Positions 8,167 to 16,727 are shown, counted from the stretch's first letter. The stretch is DNA of 24,662 nucleotides from Desulfofustis sp. (GCA_029287755.1 JARFQM010000278.1:1-24662), one strand, 5' to 3'. Notes: generated from the sequence alone by a model not told the origin. Numbers and translations are program-made.

Positions 8167-9941
8167 ACAAGACGCACCTGTATGATCTGAGAGGTTTTCT
8201 TGATCTGCTCAGAGATGAAAACGACCTGCTGGTCATCGAGGAAGAAGTTGACCCCTTTCTGGAGATCGCTGAGATCCACCGCCGAGTGATTTACAAGCAG
8301 GGCCCTGCGCTCCTGTTCACCACGGTCAAAAACTCCGCCTTTCCCGTAGTAACCAATCTCTTCGGTACTGCCAGGAGACTGGACCTGGCGTTTGGCAGCA
8401 AGCCCCAAGAGTTCGTCAGAGATATCGTCAATCTGGCGGAAACGATCATGCCCCCCACACCGGCAAAATTATGGCAGAACCGTAAACTCTTCCTGGACGC
8501 CACCAAGATTGGCCTAAAGAACATCAGAAGCGCCCCGATCCTGGAAAACTGCCAGCAACCCGCCAGGTTGAGCAGTCTGCCAATGCTTACCTCCTGGCAC
8601 AGCGACGGCGGACCTTTCGTCACCCTGCCACTGGTTTATACCGAGCACCCGGTGAACGGCAGCCACAACCTGGGCATGTACCGGATTCAGAGGCACAGCG
8701 ACACTACCACCGGAATTCACTGGCAGATTCATAAAGGCGGCGGCTATCACTATTTCGAGGCGGAGAAACGCAACGAACCCTTGCCGCTCACCCTCTACAT
8801 AGGCGGACCGCCTGCCCTGATGCTGTCGGCCATCGCCCCGCTGCCCGAGGATATTCCCGAATTGATGCTCACGTCCCTGCTGCTGGGCTCCAAACTGCCC
8901 ATGGTCCAGGACCCCCGCGGCGGACATCGCCTGGTAGCGCACGCCGAATTCGCCGTCAAAGGCATGGTGCCCCCGGGGCTGCGCCATCCCGAGGGTCCCT
9001 TTGGGGACCATTATGGCTATAATTCACTGGAACACGACTACCCGGTCTTTCAGGTTTCCCACCTCTACCACCGCAGCGATGCCATCTATCCGGCTACCGT
9101 GGTGGGCAGACCGCGGCAGGAGGATTTTTTCATCGGCGACTACCTCCAGGATCTGCTCTCACCTCTGTTTCCACTGGTGATGAAAGGGGTCAGAGAACTC
9201 AAGACCTATGGCGAAACCGGATTCCATTGTCTTGCTGCAGCGCGGGTTGCCGATCGCTATCCCCGGGAGGCCTTTGCTGCCGGGTTGAGAATTTTGGGTG
9301 AGGGTCAGCTGTCGCTGACCAAATTTCTGATCATCACCGACGGCGCAGTCGATATCACCGATTTCAAGGCGCTCTGGACCCATGTCCTCGAACGGGTCAA
9401 CTGGGAGCGCGATCTGTTCGTCTTCGCCAATGTCTCCCAAGATACCCTCGATTACACCGGTCCCTCGGTTAATAAGGGTTCCAAGGCCATGCTCATGGGC
9501 CTGGGGCCCGGCAAGCTCAGGACCCTGCCCGCCTCCTTCAGCGGCAGCCTGCCTTCCGGCTGCGACAAGCCAGTCGCTTTTCTCCCCGGGACCCTGGTGG
9601 TGCAGGGGACCCCCTACGAAGAGGATGAGGGGCTGCCGGCCAGACTGGCCTCCTCCCCCGAACTCCAGGATTGGCAGGTGGTGCTTCTGGTGGACGACAG
9701 TGGGGAGGCCACCGTTTCCATGCAGGAATTTTTATGGACTTTTTTCACCCGTTTCGAACCCGCTGCCGACATTCACGCGGCCGCCACTTCGGTCAGGCGA
9801 TTTCACGTGGGCCTGACTTCCCCGGTGGTCATCGACTGCCGAATGAAACCATGGTACACCGAGGTGCTCGAGGTGGACGCTGCAACAAGAGCGCTGGTGG
9901 ATGAAAAATTCGACCGGATCATTCCCCGACAATGGCGCTGA
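8163..9941 (+). CDS. UbiD-family decarboxylase, menaquinone-type
   Basis: This 592-residue enzyme is expected to decarboxylate an aromatic or alpha,beta-unsaturated acid using prenylated FMN, which is made by UbiX (not in this window). The length fits the long UbiD subgroup used in the futalosine menaquinone route (about 590-620 residues) better than E. coli UbiD (about 500). Family features include EVDPFLEIAEIHRR near 28, NLFGT near 65, GIHWQIHKGGGYHY near 184-197 at the cofactor and metal region, and PEGPFGDHYGYNS near 275, which carries the conserved active-site Glu. Its start overlaps the 89-aa gene by 4 bp, and its end overlaps the next gene by 10 bp. A role in menaquinone synthesis is inferred. 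Aromatic acid catabolism is the alternative. Confidence 0.88.
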   Translation: MNKTHLYDLRGFLDLLRDENDLLVIEEEVDPFLEIAEIHRRVIYKQGPALLFTTVKNSAFPVVTNLFGTARRLDLAFGSKPQEFVRDIVNLAETIMPPTPAKLWQNRKLFLDATKIGLKNIRSAPILENCQQPARLSSLPMLTSWHSDGGPFVTLPLVYTEHPVNGSHNLGMYRIQRHSDTTTGIHWQIHKGGGYHYFEAEKRNEPLPLTLYIGGPPALMLSAIAPLPEDIPELMLTSLLLGSKLPMVQDPRGGHRLVAHAEFAVKGMVPPGLRHPEGPFGDHYGYNSLEHDYPVFQVSHLYHRSDAIYPATVVGRPRQEDFFIGDYLQDLLSPLFPLVMKGVRELKTYGETGFHCLAAARVADRYPREAFAAGLRILGEGQLSLTKFLIITDGAVDITDFKALWTHVLERVNWERDLFVFANVSQDTLDYTGPSVNKGSKAMLMGLGPGKLRTLPASFSGSLPSGCDKPVAFLPGTLVVQGTPYEEDEGLPARLASSPELQDWQVVLLVDDSGEATVSMQEFLWTFFTRFEPAADIHAAATSVRRFHVGLTSPVVIDCRMKPWYTEVLEVDAATRALVDEKFDRIIPRQWR

Positions 9942-10654
9942 ATCGGACCATCCGACTGCAGAAATTTCTCGCTGAGTGCGGGGTGGCCTCGCGCAGAAAA
10001 GCAGAGCAGCTGATCAGCCGGGGAGCGGTCAGTGTCGATGGCAGAACCATTACCGAGATGGGCTGCAAAATCGATCCGAAGCGGCAGGAGGTCCGCTATC
10101 AGGGAAGACTCATAAAGCCTAAGACCAAGTGGACCTATATACTGCTGAACAAACCCAAGGGCTATGTCACCACCATGTCCGATCCCCAGGGCCGGCCCAT
10201 AGTCACCTCTCTGCTCAAAGATCTCGACACCAGGTTGTTTCCGGTGGGCCGCCTTGATATCGATAGCGAGGGCGCCTTGCTGCTCACCGACGACGGCGCG
10301 CTGGCCCACAAAATCCTGCACCCGAGCCACGAGAGCACCAAGACCTACGAAGTGGTGGTCAAGGGGATTGTCAGCCAGGGGAAAATCAGAAAACTGGAAC
10401 AGGGTATCGAAATCGAGGGTAAAAAGACCTGGCCGGCAAAAATATCCCAGGTGAAAAAACAGGGTTCGGCCTGCCGTCTGGAGATCTCCATCCATGAAGG
10501 CCGCAAGCGTCAGGTGCGAAGAATGTTCGAAGCAATCGGCCACCCGGTGATCAACCTCAAGAGAACAGCTTACGGCAAACTCCAGCTCGGTTCCCTGAAA
10601 AGCGGTGCCTATCGTTTCCTTACACCAGAAGATATGAAAAAAGTTCTGTTGTAG
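9932..10654 (+). CDS. RluB/RsuA-family rRNA pseudouridine synthase
   Basis: This 240-residue enzyme isomerises a uridine in 23S or 16S rRNA. An N-terminal S4 RNA-binding domain covers about 6-65 (IRLQKFLAECGVASRRKAEQ). The catalytic domain follows, with LLNKPKGYVTT (71-81) and GRLDIDSEGALLLTDDG (107-123), Asp109 being the catalytic residue. HEGRKRQVRRM near the C-terminus is also typical. The length fits RluB/RsuA better than the larger RluA/C/D group. Which rRNA and position it modifies cannot be read from this. It overlaps the UbiD gene by 10 bp in another frame. An A6G/CT6 pairing (10637-10661) spans its stop codon and could act as a weak terminator. Confidence 0.92.
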   Translation: MALNRTIRLQKFLAECGVASRRKAEQLISRGAVSVDGRTITEMGCKIDPKRQEVRYQGRLIKPKTKWTYILLNKPKGYVTTMSDPQGRPIVTSLLKDLDTRLFPVGRLDIDSEGALLLTDDGALAHKILHPSHESTKTYEVVVKGIVSQGKIRKLEQGIEIEGKKTWPAKISQVKKQGSACRLEISIHEGRKRQVRRMFEAIGHPVINLKRTAYGKLQLGSLKSGAYRFLTPEDMKKVLL

Positions 10655-10780
10655 CTTTTTTCTTTACAAAACCCTAATTAGCTGATTAAATTTAGATAGT
10701 TACGCAATCACTACCAGTCTGTCGGAAATTGGTTGAGCTGCTAAATGTCTGTTATTTTTGCAGAAAAAACAGCTTTGCGC

Positions 10781-10809
10781 TTGCAATTACAACCATTTGA
10801 ATTTATTCT
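10781..10809 (+). promoter_or_regulatory. Candidate promoter for the HU/IHF gene
   Basis: TTGCAA (10781-10786) and TATTCT (10804-10809) are separated by 17 bp in an AT-rich stretch, 4 of 6 matches each. The leader to the ATG at 10891 would be about 75 nt. No other better pair was seen in 10655-10890. Confidence 0.4.
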
Positions 10810-10890
10810 TGATTTAGTTTTGATCGAGTGGGGCGTTTGGGCGCAGAAAACCCTGATAAGGCATAGACCATTGCAGACAGGAGTATCCAC

Positions 10891-11175
10891 ATGAACAAAT
10901 CGGAATTGATTGAGGCTTTGGCTCAGGACATCGGGATTCCTCATCGAGAAGCTGCAGCGATTACCAATACGGTGATCGACACCATGACGGAAGCCCTTGC
11001 TCGTGGTGAAAGTATCGAAATCAGGGGATTCGGAAGTTTCGTCATCAAACAGTACGGCTCCTACGAGGGACGCAATCCCAAAACCGGCAAGAAAATAAAA
11101 GTCAGTCCCAAAAAACTTCCATTTTTCAATGTGGGTAAAGATTTACGCGAGCAGGTGAACAGAAAAAAAGCATAG
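10891..11175 (+). CDS. HU/IHF-family DNA-bending protein
   Basis: This 94-residue histone-like protein dimerises and bends DNA in the nucleoid. It follows the family from end to end: MNKSELIEALA at the start, IEIRGFGSFV (41-50), and the DNA-binding arm with GRNPKTGKKIKVSPKK (59-74) and the intercalating proline in RNP. It looks closer to IHF-beta in the ESIEIRGFGSF segment, but it could be a homodimeric HU. The ATG follows an AGGAG site by 8 nt. It stands alone and is convergent with rimO, only 34 bp away, with no hairpin terminator visible between them. Confidence 0.93.
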   Translation: MNKSELIEALAQDIGIPHREAAAITNTVIDTMTEALARGESIEIRGFGSFVIKQYGSYEGRNPKTGKKIKVSPKKLPFFNVGKDLREQVNRKKA

Positions 11176-11209
11176 CAGTTCCACTCTCGCAGCCCCGCTT
11201 TTCGCCTCC

Positions 11210-12541
11210 TCATACTATCCTGCCTACCAGGTCATAGGTTTGCGCTTCGGTGATTTCCACCGCGACAATCTGACCGGAGCGCGTCTCCCCCTCGTTAATC
11301 AATACGCAGCCATCGATATCGGGCGCCTGATATCTGGTTCGGCCTTCCAGCAGCAAGTCCGATTCCCGGCTCACCCCTTCTATGAGAACCGGTTCAACCG
11401 TGTTGACAAAGCGCTTCAGCCGGCGTTGGGAAATTTCCGACTGGAGAGCGAGGATGCGTTCAAGTCGGGCCTGCGTTTCCTCTTCTTCGACCTGGGCGCT
11501 GAGTTTTTGCGCCGCGCTGCCCTCCTCGTTGGCGTAGCCGAACACACCGACATGATCGAGTTCGTGTTCGCGCAGAAAGGATTCCACCACCCTGACATCT
11601 TCTTCAGTTTCGCCGGGAAAGCCGAGCAGCAAGGTGGTGCGCAGCGCCGCGTTGGGAATTCTTCTTCTTATCTCGGCAACGAGATCGACCACCTCCTCGC
11701 CACTGTAGCGCCGGTTCATCGCCTTGAGAATTCTCGTGCTGACATGCTGCACAGGGATGTCGAGATAGGGAACCACTCTGGAGTTGCCGCCTATTATATC
11801 GAGCAGTTCATGACTTACCGTAGATGGATAAAGATAGAGCAGCCGAATCCAGTCTACTGAAGTTTCATTGAGCAGCCTGACAACCAGTGACTCGAGCCGC
11901 CGTTCACCATAAAGGTCGGTGCCGTAGGCGGTCAGGTCCTGGGCCACCAGCGACAGTTCTCTGACCCCACCGGCCGTCAGTGCCCTGGCCTCCTCCACCA
12001 GATCTTCCTCGGACCGGCTTCTGAGCCTGCCCCGAATCGATGGAATCAGGCAATAGGAGCAGCGATTGTCGCAGCCCTCGGTAATTTTCAGCCAGGCTCT
12101 GAAAAAGGGCGTGGACCGCCGACGCGGCAGAGCTGCAGTCATCAGGTACGGATCGGCAAGAATCAATGACTCACTCTGCTTTCCGCCGATGAGACGATCC
12201 AGCAGGGTTGCCATCTGCACCACACCCTCGGTACCGACGAATAGATCGACCTCTTCCAGTTCCGCTTCGAGCTTTTCCCGGTAGCGCTGTACCAGGCAGC
12301 CGATGACGACCAGCTTTTTATCGGGATCGGATGACTTGTAGGCTGCCAGCTGGAGGATTTCCTCGATACTCTCTTCCACCGCCGGCTGGATAAAGCCGCA
12401 GGTGTTGATCAGCAGTACGGCAGCCTCTGCAGGGTGCTCTACTCCCTGCCAGCCACCCTCTTCCAAGAGCCCGTACACCACTTCGCTGTCAACGAGATTT
12501 TTCGGACAGCCGAGACTGACCAGATGAAAGCTCCGATTCAT
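11210..12541 (-). CDS. rimO: Ribosomal protein S12 methylthiotransferase RimO
   Basis: This 443-residue radical SAM enzyme adds a methylthio group to an aspartate of ribosomal protein S12. The N-terminal MTTase domain supplies the auxiliary cluster cysteines Cys12, Cys48 and Cys82 (SLGCPKN, INTCGF, VIGCL). The radical SAM domain has KITEGCDNRCSYCLIPSIRG with Cys157, Cys161 and Cys164. This form of the motif distinguishes RimO from the tRNA enzyme MiaB. A TRAM-like domain ends the protein from about 375. All key residues are present and the length is normal. Its ATG overlaps the stop of the upstream nucleoside phosphorylase gene by 4 bp, so the two form an operon. Confidence 0.96.
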   Translation of the reverse strand: MNRSFHLVSLGCPKNLVDSEVVYGLLEEGGWQGVEHPAEAAVLLINTCGFIQPAVEESIEEILQLAAYKSSDPDKKLVVIGCLVQRYREKLEAELEEVDLFVGTEGVVQMATLLDRLIGGKQSESLILADPYLMTAALPRRRSTPFFRAWLKITEGCDNRCSYCLIPSIRGRLRSRSEEDLVEEARALTAGGVRELSLVAQDLTAYGTDLYGERRLESLVVRLLNETSVDWIRLLYLYPSTVSHELLDIIGGNSRVVPYLDIPVQHVSTRILKAMNRRYSGEEVVDLVAEIRRRIPNAALRTTLLLGFPGETEEDVRVVESFLREHELDHVGVFGYANEEGSAAQKLSAQVEEEETQARLERILALQSEISQRRLKRFVNTVEPVLIEGVSRESDLLLEGRTRYQAPDIDGCVLINEGETRSGQIVAVEITEAQTYDLVGRIV

Positions 12542-13275
12542 TTCTTCTGTTCCTTGGCCCGACCATGGGAGATCAGTTTGTCAATCAACTCGCGGCTCGA
12601 TTTGTTAAACTCAGTTGATCCGAATCCGGGCTTCCAGTTCTTTGTCCAGAGCATATCAGACACCACGAAAAGCGCGCCGAGGCTGATGCCTCGAAAGGCC
12701 GCGACCGTGCACAGGGCACTGAATTCCATATCGATGCCGAGCACGCCATATCTTTCCTGTAGGCTCAGTAACTCGGACCTTCGTTCCCGATACGGGGCAT
12801 CGGTCGACCAGATGGCGCCGCGGCGCCAGCCACCCCAGTGGCGGCTGGCAAACTCCTCGAGATTGCAGGTTGCCGCAGTCCCCGGAAGCGACAGTTTCTC
12901 TGCTGAATAATAGCCTGACACTCCTTCGCCACACACTGCCGAGTCGGCCAGGACGATATCACCGATCGACCATGAGGGGTCAAGCGACCCGCAGCAGCTT
13001 ACCAGCCAGACTTCCCGGACGCCAAGGACGATAAGCTTTTCCAGCACCAGGACCGCAGCCGCTGCGCCGAGGGCGGGTCCGGCGAGAACCAGAGTTTTCT
13101 GGTCGTCAACCAGCAGGGTGGTCTGGTAGAGAGTCCTGCGCTCGCCGACATGGGGGCTGAAACTGTCCAGGGCATAGTCAGCCTCCGACGGGTTGGCGAC
13201 CAGCAGCGCCCGCGCCGGCAGCATCTTCTCCTTTCTTCCTCGCCGGGGTTCTATGAGCAGGTCCGCTCCTGTCAT
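12538..13275 (-). CDS. Nucleoside phosphorylase (PNP/UDP family)
   Basis: This 245-residue protein is of the PNP_UDP_1 superfamily, COG2820-like. It is expected to split a nucleoside or related N-glycoside with phosphate in purine or pyrimidine salvage. Visible features are the phosphate/ribose-side VSCCGSLDPSWSIGDIVLAD (92-111), STDAPYRE (157-164), the ribose-binding DMEFSAL (182-188) and VVSD (204-207). The substrate is not determinable by eye. Futalosine hydrolase (MqnB) belongs to the same superfamily but usually has a different N-terminus. The start at 13275 lacks a clear ribosome-binding site. An ATG at 13224 has AAAGGAG just upstream, but the longer form keeps LLIEPRRGRKE, which appears to belong to the fold. 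Confidence 0.85.
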   Translation of the reverse strand: MTGADLLIEPRRGRKEKMLPARALLVANPSEADYALDSFSPHVGERRTLYQTTLLVDDQKTLVLAGPALGAAAAVLVLEKLIVLGVREVWLVSCCGSLDPSWSIGDIVLADSAVCGEGVSGYYSAEKLSLPGTAATCNLEEFASRHWGGWRRGAIWSTDAPYRERRSELLSLQERYGVLGIDMEFSALCTVAAFRGISLGALFVVSDMLWTKNWKPGFGSTEFNKSSRELIDKLISHGRAKEQKK

Positions 13276-13295
13276 GATCGAAAACTAAGGTAACG

Positions 13296-13324
13296 ATAGT
13301 ATGGGGACATCCATGATGAGTAAA
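13296..13324 (-). promoter_or_regulatory. Candidate promoter for nucleoside phosphorylase-rimO
   Basis: On the minus strand TTTACT (13319-13324) and TACTAT (13296-13301) are 17 bp apart, 4 of 6 matches each. The predicted start of transcription is about 15 nt before the longer CDS start, so it would also suit the internal ATG at 13224. Confidence 0.35.
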
Positions 13325-13412
13325 TGTATCACCGCGTATGTTTCCACCAGTGTCAGTGCTTACGTGAATACAAGAAACACCAATCTAATCATAAGTCAGT
13401 GATGACAAAAAG

Positions 13413-13442
13413 AAAGGGCCGCAGAATTCTCTGCGGCCCTTT
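13413..13442 (-). terminator. Strong rho-independent terminator after atpE
   Basis: A perfect 13-bp stem AAAGGGCCGCAGA with a 4-nt loop is followed on the minus strand by CTTTTTG. A second hairpin, a 7-bp TGCACCC/GGGTGCA stem at 13445-13462, lies between it and the atpE stop. It ends the F0 operon. Because the long stem is symmetric and AT pairs flank it, some effect on the plus strand is possible. Confidence 0.92.
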
Positions 13443-13478
13443 ACTGCACCCTGTCGGGTGCAAAATTCGAGACTCTTG

Positions 13479-13727
13479 CTACATCAGTGGATTAGCGTAA
13501 AGCAGGATCAGCGAAATAACAAGTCCGTAAATAGCGACTGACTCGGCCAAAGCCATACCGAGAATCATGAACACCATCAGTTTCGGCTGAACTTCTGGAT
13601 TACGGGCCAGACCGGTGGTGGCACCCTGACCGACCAGACCGATACCGATACCGGCGCCAATTGCGGCAAGACCGATGGAGAGTCCAGCGCCGAGACAGAT
13701 CAATGCTAATTGCAGATTACCTTCCAT
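13479..13727 (-). CDS. atpE: ATP synthase F0 subunit c
   Basis: This 82-residue proteolipid of the rotating c-ring in the inner membrane has two membrane helices (about 6-31 and 51-78). The polar loop between them contains ARNP (41-44), which contacts the F1 stalk. The ion carrier is Glu62 in the second helix (LAESVAIYG). Ser63 and Tyr67 resemble sodium-type rings, but the helix-1 position that holds Gln32 in Ilyobacter c is Ile29 here. Proton coupling is therefore more likely. The glycine-rich first helix (GAGIGIG) is normal. An AAGGAG site precedes the ATG. It is the last gene of the atpZ-atpI-atpB-atpE operon, followed by a strong terminator. Confidence 0.97.
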   Translation of the reverse strand: MEGNLQLALICLGAGLSIGLAAIGAGIGIGLVGQGATTGLARNPEVQPKLMVFMILGMALAESVAIYGLVISLILLYANPLM

Positions 13728-13814
13728 TTTGTTTTCTCCTTGTCAAAGTTAGTTTATTTGGCCTTCTTCCTTTCTATCTGTAAACGATCAAACAAAAGCA
13801 GCTATGCCTGATTA

Positions 13815-14537
13815 TCAATGCGCATGTTCCTGGGCCTGACCGAAATAGACCACGGCCAGCAGGACAAACACCATCGCCTGGACCAGAGAGACCAGCACGC
13901 CCAGCAGCATGATCGGCAGCGGCGCGAAAAAGGCACCTGCCAGCATGAAAAGAATGCCAAGCAGAGTCTCTTTGGCCATGATGTTGCCAAACAAACGAAT
14001 AGAGAGTGAGATCAGGCGGGCCAGGTTACTGATGATTTCAATGGGCAGCATCAGCGGTACCAGCCACCACATGGGCCCCATGAAGTGCTTGTAATAACTG
14101 AGTCCATGTTCACGGATACCGATGAAATGATGACTCACCCAGACGATGATGGTCAGCGCCAGCGTGGTGTTTAAACTGGATGTCGGTGACATGAAGCCGG
14201 GGATCAGGCCAATCAGGTTAGCCACGGCGATGTAGAGCCCGAATGTGGTGAGCATGGGAAAGAACTGATCGGTCAGTTTTCTGCCCATGTTCTCGGCAAA
14301 AAAATTGTCCAAACCGCCGATAACGATTTCCCAGAAATTCTGACCTTTGCCCGGTACCATTTCAAGATTGCTCACGGTCAGCTTGGCCACGAAGAACAGA
14401 AAAGCCATGACCAGCCAGGTGTAGGTCATATAAGGTGCGCATATCTGTTCCAGGAAGGTGTGCCCCACCGGCCCATGCGGCACCGGCAGCCCGAGAGCTT
14501 CCAGAATGATGGAAATGAACAGTATCGGATGTTCCAT
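13815..14537 (-). CDS. atpB: ATP synthase F0 subunit a
   Basis: This 240-residue stator subunit forms the ion half-channels beside the c-ring. It has about five to six hydrophobic helices. The essential arginine is Arg181 in SIRLFGNIMA, and the partner glutamine of the last helix is Gln220 in LVQAMVFVLL. PTSSLNTTLALT near 119-130 is also typical. An AGGAGG sequence lies upstream of the ATG. It is 9 bp downstream of the atpI-like gene and 87 bp upstream of atpE. F1 and b-subunit genes are absent from the window, so they must be encoded elsewhere. Separate F0 and F1 operons are a known arrangement in several Desulfobacterota. Confidence 0.97.
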   Translation of the reverse strand: MEHPILFISIILEALGLPVPHGPVGHTFLEQICAPYMTYTWLVMAFLFFVAKLTVSNLEMVPGKGQNFWEIVIGGLDNFFAENMGRKLTDQFFPMLTTFGLYIAVANLIGLIPGFMSPTSSLNTTLALTIIVWVSHHFIGIREHGLSYYKHFMGPMWWLVPLMLPIEIISNLARLISLSIRLFGNIMAKETLLGILFMLAGAFFAPLPIMLLGVLVSLVQAMVFVLLAVVYFGQAQEHAH

Positions 14538-14546
14538 AACCTTTGT

Positions 14547-14948
14547 TTACCTCCTGCTGAAGTAGTATCCCCAGACAACTCCCAGCGCCGAGAAAGTGAT
14601 AGTGAACACTACCGTTGTGAGCCCCAGAATCAGACCGAACACATTGATACTGCTGAACTTAATGAAAAAAAACAGTACCAGTCCGATCACAAATAACCGA
14701 AGCCAGAACTTTACAATCAAACCCTTTTTTGTCTTTTTACCCTTCTCCGCCGGCTGCCCCTCGAGGCTCCTAAAAAACCGCACCATTTCCCGGTAAGAGA
14801 CCTGGAAACTGGCGATTGAGATAATCCCGCCGACCAGAACCCCCCAGGCAAACGACCATGAACTCATCACCCATGATCCCAGCACCAGAACGGCCAGGTA
14901 CAGCCAGCTCAGGGACAGCATCCTGCTCAGGGACAGCGTTTCTCCCAC
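14547..14948 (-). CDS. atpI: ATP synthase subunit I-like membrane protein
   Basis: This 133-residue protein has four predicted membrane helices (about 10-28, 33-50, 81-100, 103-128). A basic loop between helices 2 and 3 contains KGKKTKKG. The architecture and position before atpB fit the ATP synthase I family, thought to assist c-ring assembly. Sequence similarity in this family is low, so the name rests largely on context. The start is a GTG 2 bp after the atpZ stop with AGGAAG upstream. An internal ATG at 14921 lacks a good site. Confidence 0.8.
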   Translation of the reverse strand: MGETLSLSRMLSLSWLYLAVLVLGSWVMSSWSFAWGVLVGGIISIASFQVSYREMVRFFRSLEGQPAEKGKKTKKGLIVKFWLRLFVIGLVLFFFIKFSSINVFGLILGLTTVVFTITFSALGVVWGYYFSRR

Positions 14949-14950
14949 CT

Positions 14951-15208
14951 TCAGTCTTCCTGGTCCGTTTTGTCTTTCTCCAGCTCCTTGCTGCTTTTCC
15001 AGAGAATATCGAACAGACTTTTGAAGCCGGCTGCTATCCCGAATGCCAGCCCGATAAAGGTGAACCAGGGAGCCGTACGGCCATCGAACACTTTCTGGTC
15101 GAGTAGAATCCCTGCCCCCATACCGAGGAAAATAGAAGCGACGAAGGTGATGCCGATGTGACCGTAATGTCCCAGAAGAAACATCATTTCTTTCTTGAAA
15201 TCGGACAT
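14951..15208 (-). CDS. atpZ: AtpZ/AtpI-family F0F1-ATPase accessory subunit
   Basis: This 85-residue protein has two membrane helices (about 12-34 and 46-66) and a charged C-terminal tail (KELEKDKTDQED). The glycine-rich helix 1 (GITFVASIFLGMGAG) and the WFTFIGLAFGIAAGF helix are typical of AtpZ, which opens many atp operons and has been linked to assembly or ion supply. The ATG at 15208 follows AGGGTGA by 5 nt and is preferred over an in-frame GTG three codons upstream, which has no site. It is the first gene of the F0 operon. Confidence 0.85.
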   Translation of the reverse strand: MSDFKKEMMFLLGHYGHIGITFVASIFLGMGAGILLDQKVFDGRTAPWFTFIGLAFGIAAGFKSLFDILWKSSKELEKDKTDQED

Positions 15209-15259
15209 CTCCGTCACCCTGTCAAAACACCGAAATTCGCGCTTCGAATTCCAAAGCGT

Positions 15260-15288
15260 TTGGTAGCACGCCTCATGTTCAAAGTCAA
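15260..15288 (-). promoter_or_regulatory. Candidate promoter of the F0 operon
   Basis: On the minus strand TTGACT (15283-15288) and TACCAA (15260-15265) are 17 bp apart, with a TGC extension before the -10. The -35 is good (5 of 6) and the -10 weak (3 of 6). It lies in the 88-bp gap after hemL. Read-through from hemL is an alternative, because no terminator was seen there. Confidence 0.4.
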
Positions 15289-15296
15289 TGGATTTT

Positions 15297-16589
15297 TTAC
15301 TTTTCCGCTAATTTTTTGAATGACCATTCAGTCATTTTTTCGAGCTTTTGCAGCTCTTCCGGACCGTGCGCAGAGGAGATGAACGCCACCTCAAATTGCG
15401 ATGGTGCGAGGTAGATTCCCTGGGACAGCATATTGCGGAAATGTTCACCGTAACGATCGGTGTCGGATGACATCGCCGAAGCAAAATCGACCACCTTACG
15501 ATCGGTGAAAAAGGCCGTCATAAGCGAGCCGATATGATTAAGCTGGACTGCAATCCCCGATTTCTCGCCAATCTCTTTCAACCGGCCTGCGCAGGCGGCC
15601 GATTTATCATTGAGAGTCTCATAAAATCTTGGTTTCTGCAGCATTTTCAGGGTGGCGATGCCGGCCGCCATAGCCAGCGGGTTGCCCGACAAAGTCCCGG
15701 CCTGGTAGACCGGACCATCAGGGGCTATCTGATCCATAATCTCCGCTCGCCCCCCATAGGCACCCACTGGCAGCCCACCGCCGATGATCTTGCCCAGACA
15801 GGTCAGATCCGGGGTGATGCCGAAATATTCCTGGGCGCCGCCATAGGCCAGCCTGAACCCGGTGATCACTTCATCGAAAATCAGCACGATACCTTTTTCG
15901 GCGGTCAGCGCGCGAACCCGCTCCAGAAAAGTACGGTCCGGCACCACACAACCCATGTTCCCCGCCACCGGCTCCATTATCAGGCAGGCGATATCAAGGG
16001 AGTCATCGAGCAAGGTGTTCTCCAGCATCGCTATGTCGTTGTAGGCGATCGAGATGGTATTTTTTACGATATCTTCCGGCACGCCCGGACTGCCGGGAAT
16101 ACCCAGCGTTGCAACCCCGGAGCCGGCTTTGACCAGGAAAGAATCGGCGTGCCCATGGTAGCAGCCGTCAAATTTGACCACAATATTTTTACCGGAAAAG
16201 CCGCGTGCCAGTCTGACGGCGCTCATGGTGGCCTCGGTCCCAGAATTGACAAACCTTACCTTGTCGATGGAAGGGACCGCCTCGACCACCATCGAAGCAA
16301 GGGTGATTTCCGACGGGGTCGGAGCCCCGAAACTGGTGCCCTTGGCAGCCGTTTCCTCCAGTGCTGCAACGACGTCCGGATGAGAATGTCCGCCAATCAT
16401 CGGCCCCCACGAGCAGACGAAATCGATGAACTCGTTGCCGTCCACATCGGTCACCCGCGCCCCCTGCGCACTGCTGATGAAGAGCGGCTCGCAGCCGACC
16501 GATCGGCAGGCTCTAACCGGACTGTTTACCCCTCCAGGAATGACCTGACAGGCCCTCTCAAACATTTGCTGTGACTGATCTCTGTTCAT
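15297..16589 (-). CDS. hemL: Glutamate-1-semialdehyde 2,1-aminomutase
   Basis: This is a PLP enzyme converting glutamate-1-semialdehyde to 5-aminolevulinate in the C5 route to heme, siroheme and corrinoids. It has 430 residues from the ATG at 16589, normal for HemL. That start has GGAG 8 nt upstream and gives the typical N-terminus MNRDQSQQMFERA. An in-frame start at 16643 would add 18 atypical residues. Family marks are GGVNSPVRA, the PLP aspartate in IFDEVITGFR, and Lys267 in LGKIIGGGLP as the Schiff-base lysine. FVNSGTEATMSAVRLAR binds cofactor phosphate. It stands as a single gene with its own promoter, upstream of the F0 operon on the same strand. Confidence 0.97.
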   Translation of the reverse strand: MNRDQSQQMFERACQVIPGGVNSPVRACRSVGCEPLFISSAQGARVTDVDGNEFIDFVCSWGPMIGGHSHPDVVAALEETAAKGTSFGAPTPSEITLASMVVEAVPSIDKVRFVNSGTEATMSAVRLARGFSGKNIVVKFDGCYHGHADSFLVKAGSGVATLGIPGSPGVPEDIVKNTISIAYNDIAMLENTLLDDSLDIACLIMEPVAGNMGCVVPDRTFLERVRALTAEKGIVLIFDEVITGFRLAYGGAQEYFGITPDLTCLGKIIGGGLPVGAYGGRAEIMDQIAPDGPVYQAGTLSGNPLAMAAGIATLKMLQKPRFYETLNDKSAACAGRLKEIGEKSGIAVQLNHIGSLMTAFFTDRKVVDFASAMSSDTDRYGEHFRNMLSQGIYLAPSQFEVAFISSAHGPEELQKLEKMTEWSFKKLAEK

Positions 16590-16697
16590 ATGCTCTGCTC
16601 CGCTCACCGTCTTCGCGACACCGTCCTGAGTGACGCCAGACAATTGTAATTATTCAGACTATTTACACATCTTCCTACAGACGCGGCAGGAGGCGTC

Positions 16698-16727
16698 ACT
16701 ATATCACGGCTGACTTTTGGATGTCAA
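16698..16727 (-). promoter_or_regulatory. Strong sigma70 promoter of hemL
   Basis: On the minus strand a perfect TTGACA (16722-16727) is 18 bp from TATAGT (16698-16703), preceded by an extended TGA. The leader to the hemL ATG would be about 100 nt. Confidence 0.78.

Noticed and set aside
9803..10543. A 246-codon minus-strand frame
   Set aside because: Antisense to the end of the UbiD gene and the pseudouridine synthase gene, both well supported.
10637..10661. A6G/CT6 pairing at the end of the pseudouridine synthase gene as a terminator
   Set aside because: An AT-only stem with an 11-nt loop overlapping the stop codon is too weak to list as a terminator, though some activity is possible.
15534..16574. 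A 346-codon plus-strand frame
   Set aside because: Antisense to hemL, which is complete and has all catalytic motifs; the product resembles no protein.
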